A stretch of 64,000 nucleotides of DNA from Tissierella creatinophila DSM 6911 (GTDB lineage: Bacteria > Bacillota > Clostridia > Tissierellales > Tissierellaceae). Below, piece after piece: positions 50,286 through 60,072 of this stretch (within the stretch, counting starts at the first letter, position 1; the number at the start of each line of letters is the position of its first letter). The DNA is taken from positions 1 to 64,000 of the forward strand of contig NZ_LTDM01000032.1 in the NCBI RefSeq assembly GCF_001940565.1. Reading direction: 5' to 3'. Below the pieces are notes generated by a model. That model made no database searches. It was not told where the DNA came from and saw only the letters and a list, made by a program, of their open reading frames with translations. A program made the position numbers and the translations under genes.

Positions 50286-51413
50286 TTATTCATCCTTTCT
50301 TATCGTTTGATTTTTTTCTACTACATAAGGCATTGTAGAGCTTCCTGCTATTCTAGCATAAGCTTCTACAGTTGTATATTTATCTAATATAGAATTTACT
50401 ATTATGGCATCATTTTTTATTATTCCCTTTTGCATTACTATTGAGTTTTTAACTATGGCATCTTTGCCTATCTTTACTCCTCTAAATATTATGGAGTTTT
50501 CTACATTTCCATCTATAATACATCCATTTGCTATAATAGAGTTTTGCACTCTAGAATCTCTTCCATACCAGGTTGAAGGTTCATCTTTTGACTTGGTATA
50601 AACTAATCCATTCTCATAAAACATCTCATTTGCTATCTCCTCGTTTAAGAGATTTAAGTTTGCATCGTAGTAATTTTTTAGATCCGATATATTTTCTACA
50701 TGGCCTTTAAATTCATATGTGTTTACTTTATAATTTTCTTTATTTTGAATCATAGCATCTCTTAGATAGTTTGTATCTCCTCTTTCAATGGATTGTCTTA
50801 TAAGTTTTAGAAATACGTCCTTTTTTATAAATCCCATTTCTAGAAAAAGATTGAACTCTTTTTCTGTTCCAAGGTTTAAACCCATACTCTTTAGATTTCC
50901 ATCTTTGTCTATAATCATCTTGTCTTTACGAATAAAGTCTCCATCTGAATCTGTTTGTTTTTTATATATAAGAGTAAAGTCTGCATCTGTATCTAAAAAA
51001 TATTTAAAAGCTTCGTTTAAGTCTACCTTAGCTAAGATATCTGGATTGCATATAAATATATATTTTTCTTTTGCGTATTCAAAAAATGGTTCTGTACTAT
51101 GAAATTGATGAATATCCCCTGTATATAGTCCATAATCATTTTCTAGTATTGGAGGAAACATAAATAATCCATTAAATCTTCTATTTAAATCCCATGGGTT
51201 TCCATTTCCTATGTGATCCATTGTAGACCTCATCTTTTTGCCTGTATAGATAGCTACAGATTTTATGCCGTTATTAACCATGTTTGAAATTGTAAAATCT
51301 ATAAGTCTATATCTTCCGCCAAATGGCAACATATAAACTGGTCTATGTTTACAAAGCCCGCCAAAGTTATTTTCATTGTCTCCACCATTTATTATCCCTA
51401 TACATCTGTCCAT
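50286..51413 (-). CDS. glgD: GlgD, regulatory subunit of ADP-glucose pyrophosphorylase
   Basis: A 375-residue nucleotidyltransferase-like protein with left-handed beta-helix C-terminus (about 285-375). The N-terminal loop reads INGGDNENNFGGLCKHRPVY in place of the catalytic GGxGxRL, so this subunit is probably inactive alone. GlgC-GlgD pairs of Firmicutes form a mixed enzyme in which GlgD raises activity. It lies 12 bases after glgC and four before glgA. Confidence 0.92.
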   Translation of the reverse strand: MDRCIGIINGGDNENNFGGLCKHRPVYMLPFGGRYRLIDFTISNMVNNGIKSVAIYTGKKMRSTMDHIGNGNPWDLNRRFNGLFMFPPILENDYGLYTGDIHQFHSTEPFFEYAKEKYIFICNPDILAKVDLNEAFKYFLDTDADFTLIYKKQTDSDGDFIRKDKMIIDKDGNLKSMGLNLGTEKEFNLFLEMGFIKKDVFLKLIRQSIERGDTNYLRDAMIQNKENYKVNTYEFKGHVENISDLKNYYDANLNLLNEEIANEMFYENGLVYTKSKDEPSTWYGRDSRVQNSIIANGCIIDGNVENSIIFRGVKIGKDAIVKNSIVMQKGIIKNDAIIVNSILDKYTTVEAYARIAGSSTMPYVVEKNQTIRKDE

Positions 51414-51425
51414 TTTGTCTCCCCC

Positions 51426-52562
51426 TTACTCTACTAATATGCCTTCATCTGATACAAGATAGATCTCTTCTCCACCTTCTTTGCCAATTATTTCTCCTTC
51501 TTCTACTGTTATGCCTTCAAGTATTACAGCATTATTAACTTTGGCACCTTTTTTTATTGTACAATTTGACATTATAACTGAGTTGTTTACTACTGCTCCT
51601 TCTTCTATCCGTGTTTCACTAAAAAGTATACTATTGTTTACTTCTCCCCTAACTACACAGCCTTCATTTATTAGAGAATTATCTATTATAGCTGTTTCAG
51701 CGATGTATTGAGGTGGAAGGTTTTTAGGTCTTGTATATATTCTCCAATCTTTATCATATAGATTTAGAGTATTGTTTTCACCTAGAAGATCCATATTTGC
51801 TTCCCAAAAGCTCTTTACAGTTCCAACATCTTTCCAATACCCTTCAAAATTCCAAGCGTACATTTTGTTACCATCTTCTAACATCTTAGGAAGTATGTCT
51901 TTACCAAAGTCATGACTTGAGTTTTTGTTTTTAGAGTCTTCTACTAGATAATGCTTTAACTTTTTCCAGTTAAACATATATATTCCCATAGATGCCATAT
52001 TGTTTTTTGGATTTTCTGGTTTCTCATCAAACTCTACTATCTTCATAGATTCATCTACATTTAATATTCCAAATCTAGATGCTTCCTCCCAAGGCACTTC
52101 CATTACTGCTATGGTTACATCTGCGCACTTTTCTTTATGCACTTCTAAAAGATCGTTATAGTCCATCTTGTATATATGGTCACCTGAAAGAATTAAAACG
52201 TATTGAGCATCTATTTCTTCTAAAAAGTCAATGTTTTCAAATATAGCATTGGCAGTTCCGGTATACCATCTTCCCCCGTCTTCAGATGTAAATGGTTGAA
52301 GTATTCTAAGTCCTCCTACGTTTCTGTCATAGTCCCAAACTGAACCTATTCCTATATGAGAGTTTAATAGTGCTGGCTTATACTGAGTTAGTACTCCTAT
52401 ATCTGAAATTCCTGAATTAGTAGCATTACTTAGTGGAAAATCTATGATCCTATATTTCCCTCCAAAGGGTACTGCTGGTTTTGCGATGTGTTTTGTAAGT
52501 GTTTTAAGTCGTGATCCTTGTCCCCCTGCAAGAAGCATAGCTACTACCTTTTTTTTATTCAT
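51426..52562 (-). CDS. glgC: Glucose-1-phosphate adenylyltransferase
   Basis: A 378-residue enzyme making ADP-glucose from ATP and glucose-1-phosphate. Motifs: [46 protein letters not shown] and [10 protein letters not shown]; the last 90 residues form a beta-helix. ATG 52562 has AGGGGG eight bases before. The catalytic partner of GlgD next to it. Confidence 0.94.
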   Translation of the reverse strand: MNKKKVVAMLLAGGQGSRLKTLTKHIAKPAVPFGGKYRIIDFPLSNATNSGISDIGVLTQYKPALLNSHIGIGSVWDYDRNVGGLRILQPFTSEDGGRWYTGTANAIFENIDFLEEIDAQYVLILSGDHIYKMDYNDLLEVHKEKCADVTIAVMEVPWEEASRFGILNVDESMKIVEFDEKPENPKNNMASMGIYMFNWKKLKHYLVEDSKNKNSSHDFGKDILPKMLEDGNKMYAWNFEGYWKDVGTVKSFWEANMDLLGENNTLNLYDKDWRIYTRPKNLPPQYIAETAIIDNSLINEGCVVRGEVNNSILFSETRIEEGAVVNNSVIMSNCTIKKGAKVNNAVILEGITVEEGEIIGKEGGEEIYLVSDEGILVE

Positions 52563-52574
52563 CACTTTCGCCCC

Positions 52575-54461
52575 CTAATTTTTCTTTTTTAAGATTACTC
52601 CTCCAAGTGATGGTAAAGTAAGTTCTAATCTAAAATCTCTACCATGGATAGATTCTTTTTTAGTTTTATAAGTTTTTATCCTCTTTGTCTCTCCCCCATA
52701 TCTCTTATGATCACTTGTTATAATCATCCCGTAGGATCCTTCTTCCTCTACACCTATTGGATAGTCAATCCTTTCTACGGGTGTAAAGTTAAATACTGCT
52801 ATAAGGTTTTCACCATTTTTACCTATTCTTTCAAATGCTATAATACTTTCTTTGTGGTTCTCGTGTTCAATCCAGTTAAATCCGTCATAAGAAGTGTCAT
52901 TTATATAGAGAGCTTCTTCCTCTTTGTATAGCTTGTTTAAGTCTCTTACAAATTTTTGAACACTACTATGACTATCATATTCTAGTAGATTCCAATCTAG
53001 GCATTTCCACTCATCCCATTCTTTAAATTGTGCAAACTCTCCTCCCATAAAGAGAAGTTTTTTTCCTGGATATGCATACATAAATAGATATAGTAATCTT
53101 AAGTTTGCAAACTTATCTCTATAACTTCCTGGCATTTTATCTAATAAGGATTTTTTACCATGAACTACTTCATCATGACTTAAAGGAAGTACAAAGTTTT
53201 CGTTAAATGCATACATAAGACCAAATGTCAGTAGATCTTGTCTTTTCCCTCTAAATAGAGGGTCAATTTTCATATATTCTAATGTGTCATTCATCCAACC
53301 CATATTCCATTTATGGGTAAATCCTAATCCTCCTTCTTCTAAAGGAGTTGTAAGACCTTCATATGATGTAGATTCTTCTGCAATTAAGAGTGTTTCTGGA
53401 TGCTTCTTTTTTATGATACTATTTAATCTTTTAAAGAATTCTATTGCTTCAAGATTCTCATTTCCCCCATAGATATTCTTTATGCCTTTTCCAGAAAGGT
53501 CATAGTATAAAATATATGATACTGCATCTAGTCTTATGCCATCTATATGATAATATTCTAACCAGTACATGGCATTTGATATTAGAAAGCTTAGAACTTC
53601 AGGCTTTGTAAAGTCAAAATTATATGTCCCCCACATATCGTTTTCCGCTTTTGCCCTATCTAAGGATTCAAAGAGATAAGATCCATCAAACTTTCCAAGT
53701 GCATGCCCATCTTTTGCAAAATGTGCTGGAACCCAATCAAGTATTACTCCGATTCCATTTTTATGGCACTTATCTACAAAGTTCATAAAATCTTTGGGTG
53801 TTCCAAATCTAGATGTAGGTGCAAAGAATCCTGTTATTTGATAGCCCCATGATCCATCAAATGGGTGTTCCATAACTGGCATAAGTTCTATATGAGTGTA
53901 ACCCATTTTCTTTACATACCTTACAAGTTCATCTGCTAAATCATCGTAGGAATACTGAATGTCTCCATCTTTTTTCTTCCACGATAAAAGATTTACTTCG
54001 TAAATAGATAGTGGACCGTTAAGATAATCTTTTTCTTTTCTTTCTTTTATCCATTTTTTATCGCTCCATTGAAATCCTTCTATATCATAATATTTGGAAG
54101 CCGACTTTGGCCTTTCTTCTGCATGGAAAGCATATGGATCTGCTTTCATAAGTACTTCGTTCTCTTGCGTTATAATTCTATATTTATAAGCGTCAAACTC
54201 AGATACACCCTTTAGACATATATTCCATAATCCACTTTCAGGTATTCTCTCTAATGGAAGACTTGTCTCATTCCAATGGTTAAAATTTCCCGTTAAAAAA
54301 ACTTCTTTAGCTCTGGGTGCCCATACTATAAATCTTACATACCCTTCATTCTCTAGCATTTTATGAGCTCCTAAAAATTTATAGGATTCATAAAATGTTC
54401 CTTGGTGAAAGAGATGTGCATCAAATTCACCTTCTTCTATATAAAAATAATCTATTCCCAT
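52575..54461 (-). CDS. glgB: 1,4-alpha-glucan branching enzyme
   Basis: A 628-residue GH13_9 enzyme. CBM48 (about 35-125; RFIVWAPRAKEVFLTGNFNH), the barrel with HIELMPVMEHPFDGSWGYQI, VPAHFAKD, DGIRLDAVSYILY (nucleophile), TLLIAEESTSYEG (acid/base) and PLSHDEVVHGKKSL, and a beta C-terminal domain are all present. It forms alpha-1,6 branches in glycogen. First gene of glgB-glgC-glgD-glgA-pulA. No glycogen phosphorylase gene is in the window. Confidence 0.95.
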   Translation of the reverse strand: MGIDYFYIEEGEFDAHLFHQGTFYESYKFLGAHKMLENEGYVRFIVWAPRAKEVFLTGNFNHWNETSLPLERIPESGLWNICLKGVSEFDAYKYRIITQENEVLMKADPYAFHAEERPKSASKYYDIEGFQWSDKKWIKERKEKDYLNGPLSIYEVNLLSWKKKDGDIQYSYDDLADELVRYVKKMGYTHIELMPVMEHPFDGSWGYQITGFFAPTSRFGTPKDFMNFVDKCHKNGIGVILDWVPAHFAKDGHALGKFDGSYLFESLDRAKAENDMWGTYNFDFTKPEVLSFLISNAMYWLEYYHIDGIRLDAVSYILYYDLSGKGIKNIYGGNENLEAIEFFKRLNSIIKKKHPETLLIAEESTSYEGLTTPLEEGGLGFTHKWNMGWMNDTLEYMKIDPLFRGKRQDLLTFGLMYAFNENFVLPLSHDEVVHGKKSLLDKMPGSYRDKFANLRLLYLFMYAYPGKKLLFMGGEFAQFKEWDEWKCLDWNLLEYDSHSSVQKFVRDLNKLYKEEEALYINDTSYDGFNWIEHENHKESIIAFERIGKNGENLIAVFNFTPVERIDYPIGVEEEGSYGMIITSDHKRYGGETKRIKTYKTKKESIHGRDFRLELTLPSLGGVILKKKN

Positions 54462-54496
54462 AAGATTACCCCTTTCATAAGTTCAAAAGAAAAGTA

Positions 54497-56332
54497 TTAC
54501 TTGTTTTTATATCTATACCCAAAAATGGTGTCTTCTTTCTCTATATACCCTTTTTGAACCATTTGATTTAACTTTTCTTCTAAACTTTGTATTGTATAAG
54601 TTATACCTGTATCTCTTTCTAATTCCATAGCAGTATCCAATAAATCCCCTTCATTTATTGGAAGCTTTTCTTTTATATCATTAAATAAACCATCATCTTT
54701 TTGTTTTGTCTTGAGCTTTAATTCGTCAAACGGATTTAGTGTATGAGGGCTCGTTGTAAGAGCTGCTCTTATCCTTCCATAGACTGTTCTACCTAGTGTA
54801 GCCGAGGAAATAAACACATCTCCTGTACGAAGGTATGGAAGACGCCTTGTCTCTTCAACTGTCAAGTCCGTTTCTTCTTGTATAGTCTTTATATCTGAAG
54901 CCCTAACAGTTCTAAATATAAACTTTGTATTTAGTTGTGCTGTTATAGTTTCATCTAGAAGGGTTGGTCTTTGAGTAGCTAAGATTAAAAAGACTCCATA
55001 TTTTCTACCTTCTTGAGATATCTCTTTTAATATAGATTTAGATGGAGAATCATACCCCTTTGGAGCAAAGTTATGAGCTTCATCTGTTACTATTATAAAT
55101 GGAGGAAAGTATTCAGCTGCTATTTTTTTGTAGATTGCATCTTTGTATTCGCGTCTTTTGTGATAGAGATTGTTTAAAAGGTAAGTGCTAAATACTTGAA
55201 GTATTCTAGTATTTCCCTGAAGCACCATAAGTTTACCATCTTGAAGACCTATTTCTATCTCTTTTATATCTTTAGAAAATATTCCTTCATTTTCAAGTCT
55301 TTTAAGTCTCCATAGGATTCCTCTTACAGAATTATAAGGACAGGTTTTATCGTAGTTTAAGAAAAGTTCTTTTCTCTTTTCCCATGCCTTTTTTTCTTCT
55401 GCATCTCCGCTTGATATAATCCTGTTTTCTATCTTTTCTATATTGCCTTCTTCTTGGGCTTCTGTTAGCATTCTAAGTCTATCTGCAAAACTTATATAAG
55501 AATCTCTAGGTTTAAATAGTATATCTACCACATTATTCATAGAGTCTGTAAGATGACTTGAAGCATCAAGAAGATTTTTAAGATCTCCAGATTTTAAGTC
55601 TTCAAATTTAACTCCTATATGAACACCTACTTGAAGACACTTGAAACTATCATTGAAGTCCTTTTTTTCTTTTAGATAATCTGGAGTTTCTGAAAAGTCC
55701 ATTTCAAAATGAGGATCTAGTACTATTGTTGGTATATTTTGATTCATAAGCTCTTCTAAAATAACCCTTAGCCCAAACGATTTCCCAGATCCTGAACCAC
55801 CAAATACTCCTATATGGGGATAGTGATGCTGACTTCTTAGATCCATTATATATGGAATTTCCTTTTGTGGTACAAGACCTCTCTCTTCAAATGTATAGAG
55901 AATATCCTTAAATTCTTCATCCATATCAAGCGCCATATCATCTGTATTTCTTATAACTCCAAGAACTAGACCTTCTTCTCTAGTTGACTGAATCATTATT
56001 TCTTTTACTTCAGAAAATTTTGGAAGTCTTATATCAGACCCTGTTTGGACTGGATAAAGTGCCTCATTTAAAAGCCTTACTTTAGAAATGTATATGGTGT
56101 CTTCGTCAATATTATAACCCAATGATTTTAATGATTCTATTACAGAAGCATCTACCATATCTCCATAAATATTTAATGGAATATATCTGTTAAATGTCTG
56201 AGCTTCTACTACTTCTCCTATTAAATCATCTTGATATGGATCTTCTATGATTAAAAATTCATTTATTCTAAAGTTTCTATCTTTTGATCCTACAAAAACT
56301 TCTTGTTGGGTTGTTATACCTACTACTTTCAT
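54497..56332 (-). CDS. herA: HerA-like DNA translocase ATPase
   Basis: A 611-residue ATPase of the HerA/FtsK group. An N-terminal HAS-barrel-like beta domain (about 1-130) precedes the ATPase: Walker A GVFGGSGSGKSFGLRVI, Walker B PPFIIVTDEAHNFAP, and RYGVFLILATQRPTLLDETI with the arginine finger region. A helical C-terminus ends the protein (VQKGYIEKEDTIFGY). HerA hexamers work with NurA nuclease in DNA end resection in archaea and some bacteria, and here a NurA-domain gene lies 11 bases upstream. Whether the pair serves repair or defence is open. Confidence 0.86.
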   Translation of the reverse strand: MKVVGITTQQEVFVGSKDRNFRINEFLIIEDPYQDDLIGEVVEAQTFNRYIPLNIYGDMVDASVIESLKSLGYNIDEDTIYISKVRLLNEALYPVQTGSDIRLPKFSEVKEIMIQSTREEGLVLGVIRNTDDMALDMDEEFKDILYTFEERGLVPQKEIPYIMDLRSQHHYPHIGVFGGSGSGKSFGLRVILEELMNQNIPTIVLDPHFEMDFSETPDYLKEKKDFNDSFKCLQVGVHIGVKFEDLKSGDLKNLLDASSHLTDSMNNVVDILFKPRDSYISFADRLRMLTEAQEEGNIEKIENRIISSGDAEEKKAWEKRKELFLNYDKTCPYNSVRGILWRLKRLENEGIFSKDIKEIEIGLQDGKLMVLQGNTRILQVFSTYLLNNLYHKRREYKDAIYKKIAAEYFPPFIIVTDEAHNFAPKGYDSPSKSILKEISQEGRKYGVFLILATQRPTLLDETITAQLNTKFIFRTVRASDIKTIQEETDLTVEETRRLPYLRTGDVFISSATLGRTVYGRIRAALTTSPHTLNPFDELKLKTKQKDDGLFNDIKEKLPINEGDLLDTAMELERDTGITYTIQSLEEKLNQMVQKGYIEKEDTIFGYRYKNK

Positions 56333-56343
56333 TGTTTCATCTC

Positions 56344-57339
56344 CTAGTCTCTCTTGTCTCTTTCAGATATAAAAAACCTCTCATAAAGTCCTCTATCCAT
56401 ATATCTTTCCATTAAGCCTTTCATTATAGCATCTGATATCTTTACTTCTTTATCTACCATATCTAGCCAAAGAGGTATACCACGACTTGTTTGGGGAGTT
56501 AGGGTTAAGATGAGTCTTGCCATCTCTTCTATACTTGTCTTTTGACTATCTAGTATATCTATTCCTATAACAGTTGGAGCAAGTGAACTCCTTATAAATC
56601 CAGAAGAGTATCCTTCTATACCCTTTTTATTTACCATTTCATTTATGATAATCATTTCACCATATTGAAGCTTTCCAAATAAAAGTTCTCTATCATAAAA
56701 TGAAGCATCTATAGCTTCATACTTTTCTCTTAATCTATCTCCTATTATAGAAGTTTTTATATCTTTTATAACTCCTACTAGTATGATATCCTTTTCTTCA
56801 CATATAGTCCTAAGCTCTTCCCATTTAGCTTTTGCATATATATTGTATCTTATAAGCCCACCATCCATAAGTATAGCATATGGTTTAAACCTTTCTACTG
56901 CTTCTATAGCAGCTTCTACTTCTATGGTAGAGAGTTTTATGTTTTTCTTATCTTCTATCTCTTCTAAGTCTTCTTTTTTTTCAATGGGTGAATTTAAACT
57001 CTCACCTTCAGCAAGAGGGGTATATATATCTGCTAAGAAAAGAGGCTCGTCCTTATATATAGTAGACTTAGCGAGTGCTTGATAAGCTTCTACAAAGTGA
57101 GGATGTGCTCCTCCTACACGGTTATTTGAACCATCTACTCCTACTATACCACCCTTTTTTTGGCAAGCTTCTAGATGGGACTTACTAAGTTTTTCTAGTG
57201 TTTTTATTTTGCCTATTTCTTCTTCTATAAACTCTCTAAGGGTTTCTTTATCAAGGCTTAGTACCACTTCATATTTTTCTTGAAGGGTTAAACTTAAACC
57301 TGAAATCTTTTCTTTTAATTTATCATGTACGCTATACAT
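56344..57339 (-). CDS. nurA: NurA domain nuclease
   Basis: A 331-residue protein with the NurA fold: GGIVGVDGSNNRVGGAHPHF holds the first catalytic Asp, and AILMDGGLIRYNIYAKAK the second acidic motif. C-terminal FIRSSLAPTVIGIDILDSQK and LWLDMVDKEVK match the family. NurA is a 5'-3' exonuclease that works on DNA fed by HerA. The gene follows rsmI by 15 bases and precedes herA by 11, so all three may form one unit. Confidence 0.83.
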   Translation of the reverse strand: MYSVHDKLKEKISGLSLTLQEKYEVVLSLDKETLREFIEEEIGKIKTLEKLSKSHLEACQKKGGIVGVDGSNNRVGGAHPHFVEAYQALAKSTIYKDEPLFLADIYTPLAEGESLNSPIEKKEDLEEIEDKKNIKLSTIEVEAAIEAVERFKPYAILMDGGLIRYNIYAKAKWEELRTICEEKDIILVGVIKDIKTSIIGDRLREKYEAIDASFYDRELLFGKLQYGEMIIINEMVNKKGIEGYSSGFIRSSLAPTVIGIDILDSQKTSIEEMARLILTLTPQTSRGIPLWLDMVDKEVKISDAIMKGLMERYMDRGLYERFFISERDKRD

Positions 57340-57354
57340 CTTACACCACTCTCT

Positions 57355-58179
57355 TTATATCTCTAAACTCTTTTTATAAACTTCATTTTTAGGTAGATTA
57401 TATTTTTCTGTCACTATCTTTATACTTGCCTTTTTGGTATATCCTTCTTCTATATATTTTAAAAGTTCTTTTTCTATATCTATTTCTTTTTCTATATCCT
57501 CTCCAGTTTTTCCTTCAACTACTAGTACAAACTCTCCTCTTGGGGCATCTGTTTCAAACTTTTCTATGGCGGACTCTATATCAGATCTAAATATCTCTTC
57601 ATACACCTTTGTAAGTTCCCTTATAACGGCTATTCTTCTATTTCCAAAACATGTTAAGATATCTTTTAGGGAGTCCTTTATTCTATGGGGAGATTCGTAG
57701 ATTATGAGTGTATTTGAATCTTCTTGTAGAAATCTTAATCTATCTACTCTTTCCTTTTTTTTAGATGGAAGAAAACCTTCAAATGTAAATCTTCTTGTAG
57801 AAAGTCCAGAAGCTACTAAAGCCGTTATAAGAGCGGTAGCACCAGGAAGAGCTATTACCTCTATTCCTCTTTCTATTGCAAGGGCTATAAGTGTTTCTCC
57901 AGGATCTGATATCCCCGGCATACCTGCATCACTTATTTGGGCGATGTTTTTTCCTTCTAATAGTTTTTGTATAAGTTCCTTACTCTTCTCTCTTTCATTG
58001 TGTTCATGATAGCTTGTAAGTGGCTTTTTTATCTCATAATGGTTTAATAGTTTTAGACTATGTCTTGTATCTTCAGCAGCTATTATATCTACTTCTTCTA
58101 GTACTTTAAGTGTCCTAATAGTTATATCTTCTAGATTTCCTATAGGAGTTGGACAGATATAAAGTTTTCCTTTTTCCAT
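57355..58179 (-). CDS. rsmI: 16S rRNA (cytidine-2'-O)-methyltransferase
   Basis: A 274-residue SAM enzyme for the 2'-O methylation of C1402 in 16S rRNA. LYICPTPIGNLEDITIRTLK, AEDTRHSLKLL, ISDAGMPGISDPGETLI and LPGATALITALVASGL are the family blocks. The start at ATG 58179 is taken to begin the conserved MEKGKLYICPTP; longer frames overlap the previous gene and lack a site. In Bacillus the same gene (yabC) lies near trmN6. Confidence 0.93.
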   Translation of the reverse strand: MEKGKLYICPTPIGNLEDITIRTLKVLEEVDIIAAEDTRHSLKLLNHYEIKKPLTSYHEHNEREKSKELIQKLLEGKNIAQISDAGMPGISDPGETLIALAIERGIEVIALPGATALITALVASGLSTRRFTFEGFLPSKKKERVDRLRFLQEDSNTLIIYESPHRIKDSLKDILTCFGNRRIAVIRELTKVYEEIFRSDIESAIEKFETDAPRGEFVLVVEGKTGEDIEKEIDIEKELLKYIEEGYTKKASIKIVTEKYNLPKNEVYKKSLEI

Positions 58180-58186
58180 TGTGTCA

Positions 58187-58900
58187 CTACTTTCTATCAT
58201 ATATTTCATATATTTCGTCTGTATATGTTCCATCTTCATTGTAGACTATTAAGGGCTTAAAAAACCTAAGTTCCTTATTTCCACTTTTTACTGCTTCTAT
58301 TAGTACAAGGTTTGGAGCTTTACCTAGTTTTGGATATACAAATCTAATCCATTTAGGTTCTAATTTATGAGTTCTTAATAAGTAAAATATATCTGTAAGC
58401 CTATCTGGTCTGTGTACTAAAAAGAGTTTCCCTAGTGGTTTTAAAAGATAATCTGAAATCCTTATTATATCTTCTAGATTGCACTGGATTTCATGACGAG
58501 ATATGGCAAAGTTTTCTTTCTCATTTACTATAGCCCCTCCAGTTTTCAGGTATGGTGGATTTGAGACTACTGTATCTATTTCGCATTTAGAAAATCTTTT
58601 AGGTAGATCTTTTAAGTCCATATTTAAGATTTCTATTCTTTTCTCTAAATTATTAAGTTCTATGCTTCTCTTAGCTCTTTTAGAGACTTCTTCTTGAATT
58701 TCTATTCCATATATCTTTTCTACTCGAGAATTATTTGCAATTCTAAGTGGTATAATTCCTGATCCTGTTCCAAGGTCTACAACAATTCCCTTTGGTTTTG
58801 AAAAGTTTGAAAGAAATATGGCATCTGTGCCATAGGAAAAGGAACTTTTATCTTGTATAATTTTAAAATCTGTACCTGGAACCAGGTCTATTCTCTCCAT
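58187..58900 (-). CDS. trmN6: tRNA1(Val) adenine-37 N6-methyltransferase family (YabB/TrmN6)
   Basis: A 237-residue methyltransferase. The SAM loop VVDLGTGSGIIPLRIANN and the N6-adenine catalytic motif VVSNPPYLKTGG are clear, and the order next to rsmI matches Bacillus yabB-yazA-yabC. ATG 58900 has AAGGAG before it; a longer frame would overlap the ferredoxin terminator and is rejected. The exact base modified is inferred from family. Confidence 0.88.
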   Translation of the reverse strand: MERIDLVPGTDFKIIQDKSSFSYGTDAIFLSNFSKPKGIVVDLGTGSGIIPLRIANNSRVEKIYGIEIQEEVSKRAKRSIELNNLEKRIEILNMDLKDLPKRFSKCEIDTVVSNPPYLKTGGAIVNEKENFAISRHEIQCNLEDIIRISDYLLKPLGKLFLVHRPDRLTDIFYLLRTHKLEPKWIRFVYPKLGKAPNLVLIEAVKSGNKELRFFKPLIVYNEDGTYTDEIYEIYDRK

Positions 58901-58920
58901 TTTCCAGCTCCTTTTACATA

Positions 58921-58946
58921 GTAAAAAAGACCCAATGGGTCTTTTC
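58921..58946 (-). terminator. Terminator after the ferredoxin gene
   Basis: AAAGACCC/GGGTCTTT stem over a two-base loop with a T6 run on the minus strand. Confidence 0.75.
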
Positions 58947-58955
58947 GCTTCTAAA

Positions 58956-59138
<183 letters not shown>

Positions 59139-59189
59139 TTAATTATATTTTAACAGATTTTTTTAGGAAATTAAAGTATTAAAAAAATT

Positions 59190-60062
59190 TTATAAAAATT
59201 CTTCTACTTCTCCACTTCTTTTTAATGAATTTATAAATGAAATATCTCTCTCTCCCGTAAGATTTATATCTTTTATTGGATATTTAAATATATCTTCTGT
59301 TCCATCTTCTAGTCGAACTCTTACCTTTACAGTTTCAAGTAGAGTATAGGAATATACTATTGTACCTCTACCTACTGGAGTAATAGCTATATCTCCAAGC
59401 TCTGGCATTCTACTAAGAGCATCTTCATATGCTTCTTGTTCATATTTTAAACAACACATAAGTCGACCGCAAAGACCTGATATCTTAGCTGGATTTAGCG
59501 ATAAGTTTTGTTCCTTTGCCATTTTTATAGAAACTGGCTCAAAGTCTCCTAAAAACTGTACACAGCAACAAGGTTTACCACAAGGACCTAGACCTCCTAA
59601 CATCTTGGCTTCATCTCTTACTCCTATTTGTCTTAGCTCTATTCTGGTTTTAAATATAGCTGCCAAATCCTTTACAAGATTCCTAAAATCTACCCTTCCA
59701 TCTGCCGTAAAATAAAATATAACTTTATTGTTATCAAAGGTATATTCTACATCTATGATTCTCATATCTAAATTATGAAGCTTTACTTTTTCTTCACATA
59801 TCTTATGAGCTTTTTTTGCCATCTTTATATTTTCTCTATGCGTTGCAAAGTCTTCATCTTCTGCAATTCTTATAACTCTTTTTAAAGGTGAAACTATTTC
59901 CTCTTGGGATATAAGTTTAGGTCCCGAAGCAACATGCCCAAACTCTATACCACGAGCTGTTTCTACTACTACAAAATCATTGCCCTTTACATCTAATTCA
60001 CAAGGATCAAAATAATAAATCTTGCCTACTTTTTTAAATCTGACTCCTACAACTTGAATCAT
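59190..60062 (-). CDS. ricT: RicT (YaaT), PSP1 domain protein
   Basis: A 290-residue protein with the PSP1 C-terminal domain. The cysteine-rich stretch GGLGPCGKPCCCVQFLGDFE and a further SGLCGRLMCCLKYEQEAYED hold the Fe-S ligands. In Bacillus RicT, with RicA and RicF, controls RNase Y-dependent mRNA processing and sporulation phosphorelay. It follows holB by ten bases, the same order as in Bacillus. Confidence 0.92.
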   Translation of the reverse strand: MIQVVGVRFKKVGKIYYFDPCELDVKGNDFVVVETARGIEFGHVASGPKLISQEEIVSPLKRVIRIAEDEDFATHRENIKMAKKAHKICEEKVKLHNLDMRIIDVEYTFDNNKVIFYFTADGRVDFRNLVKDLAAIFKTRIELRQIGVRDEAKMLGGLGPCGKPCCCVQFLGDFEPVSIKMAKEQNLSLNPAKISGLCGRLMCCLKYEQEAYEDALSRMPELGDIAITPVGRGTIVYSYTLLETVKVRVRLEDGTEDIFKYPIKDINLTGERDISFINSLKRSGEVEEFL

Positions 60063-60072
60063 TCCTTACCCC

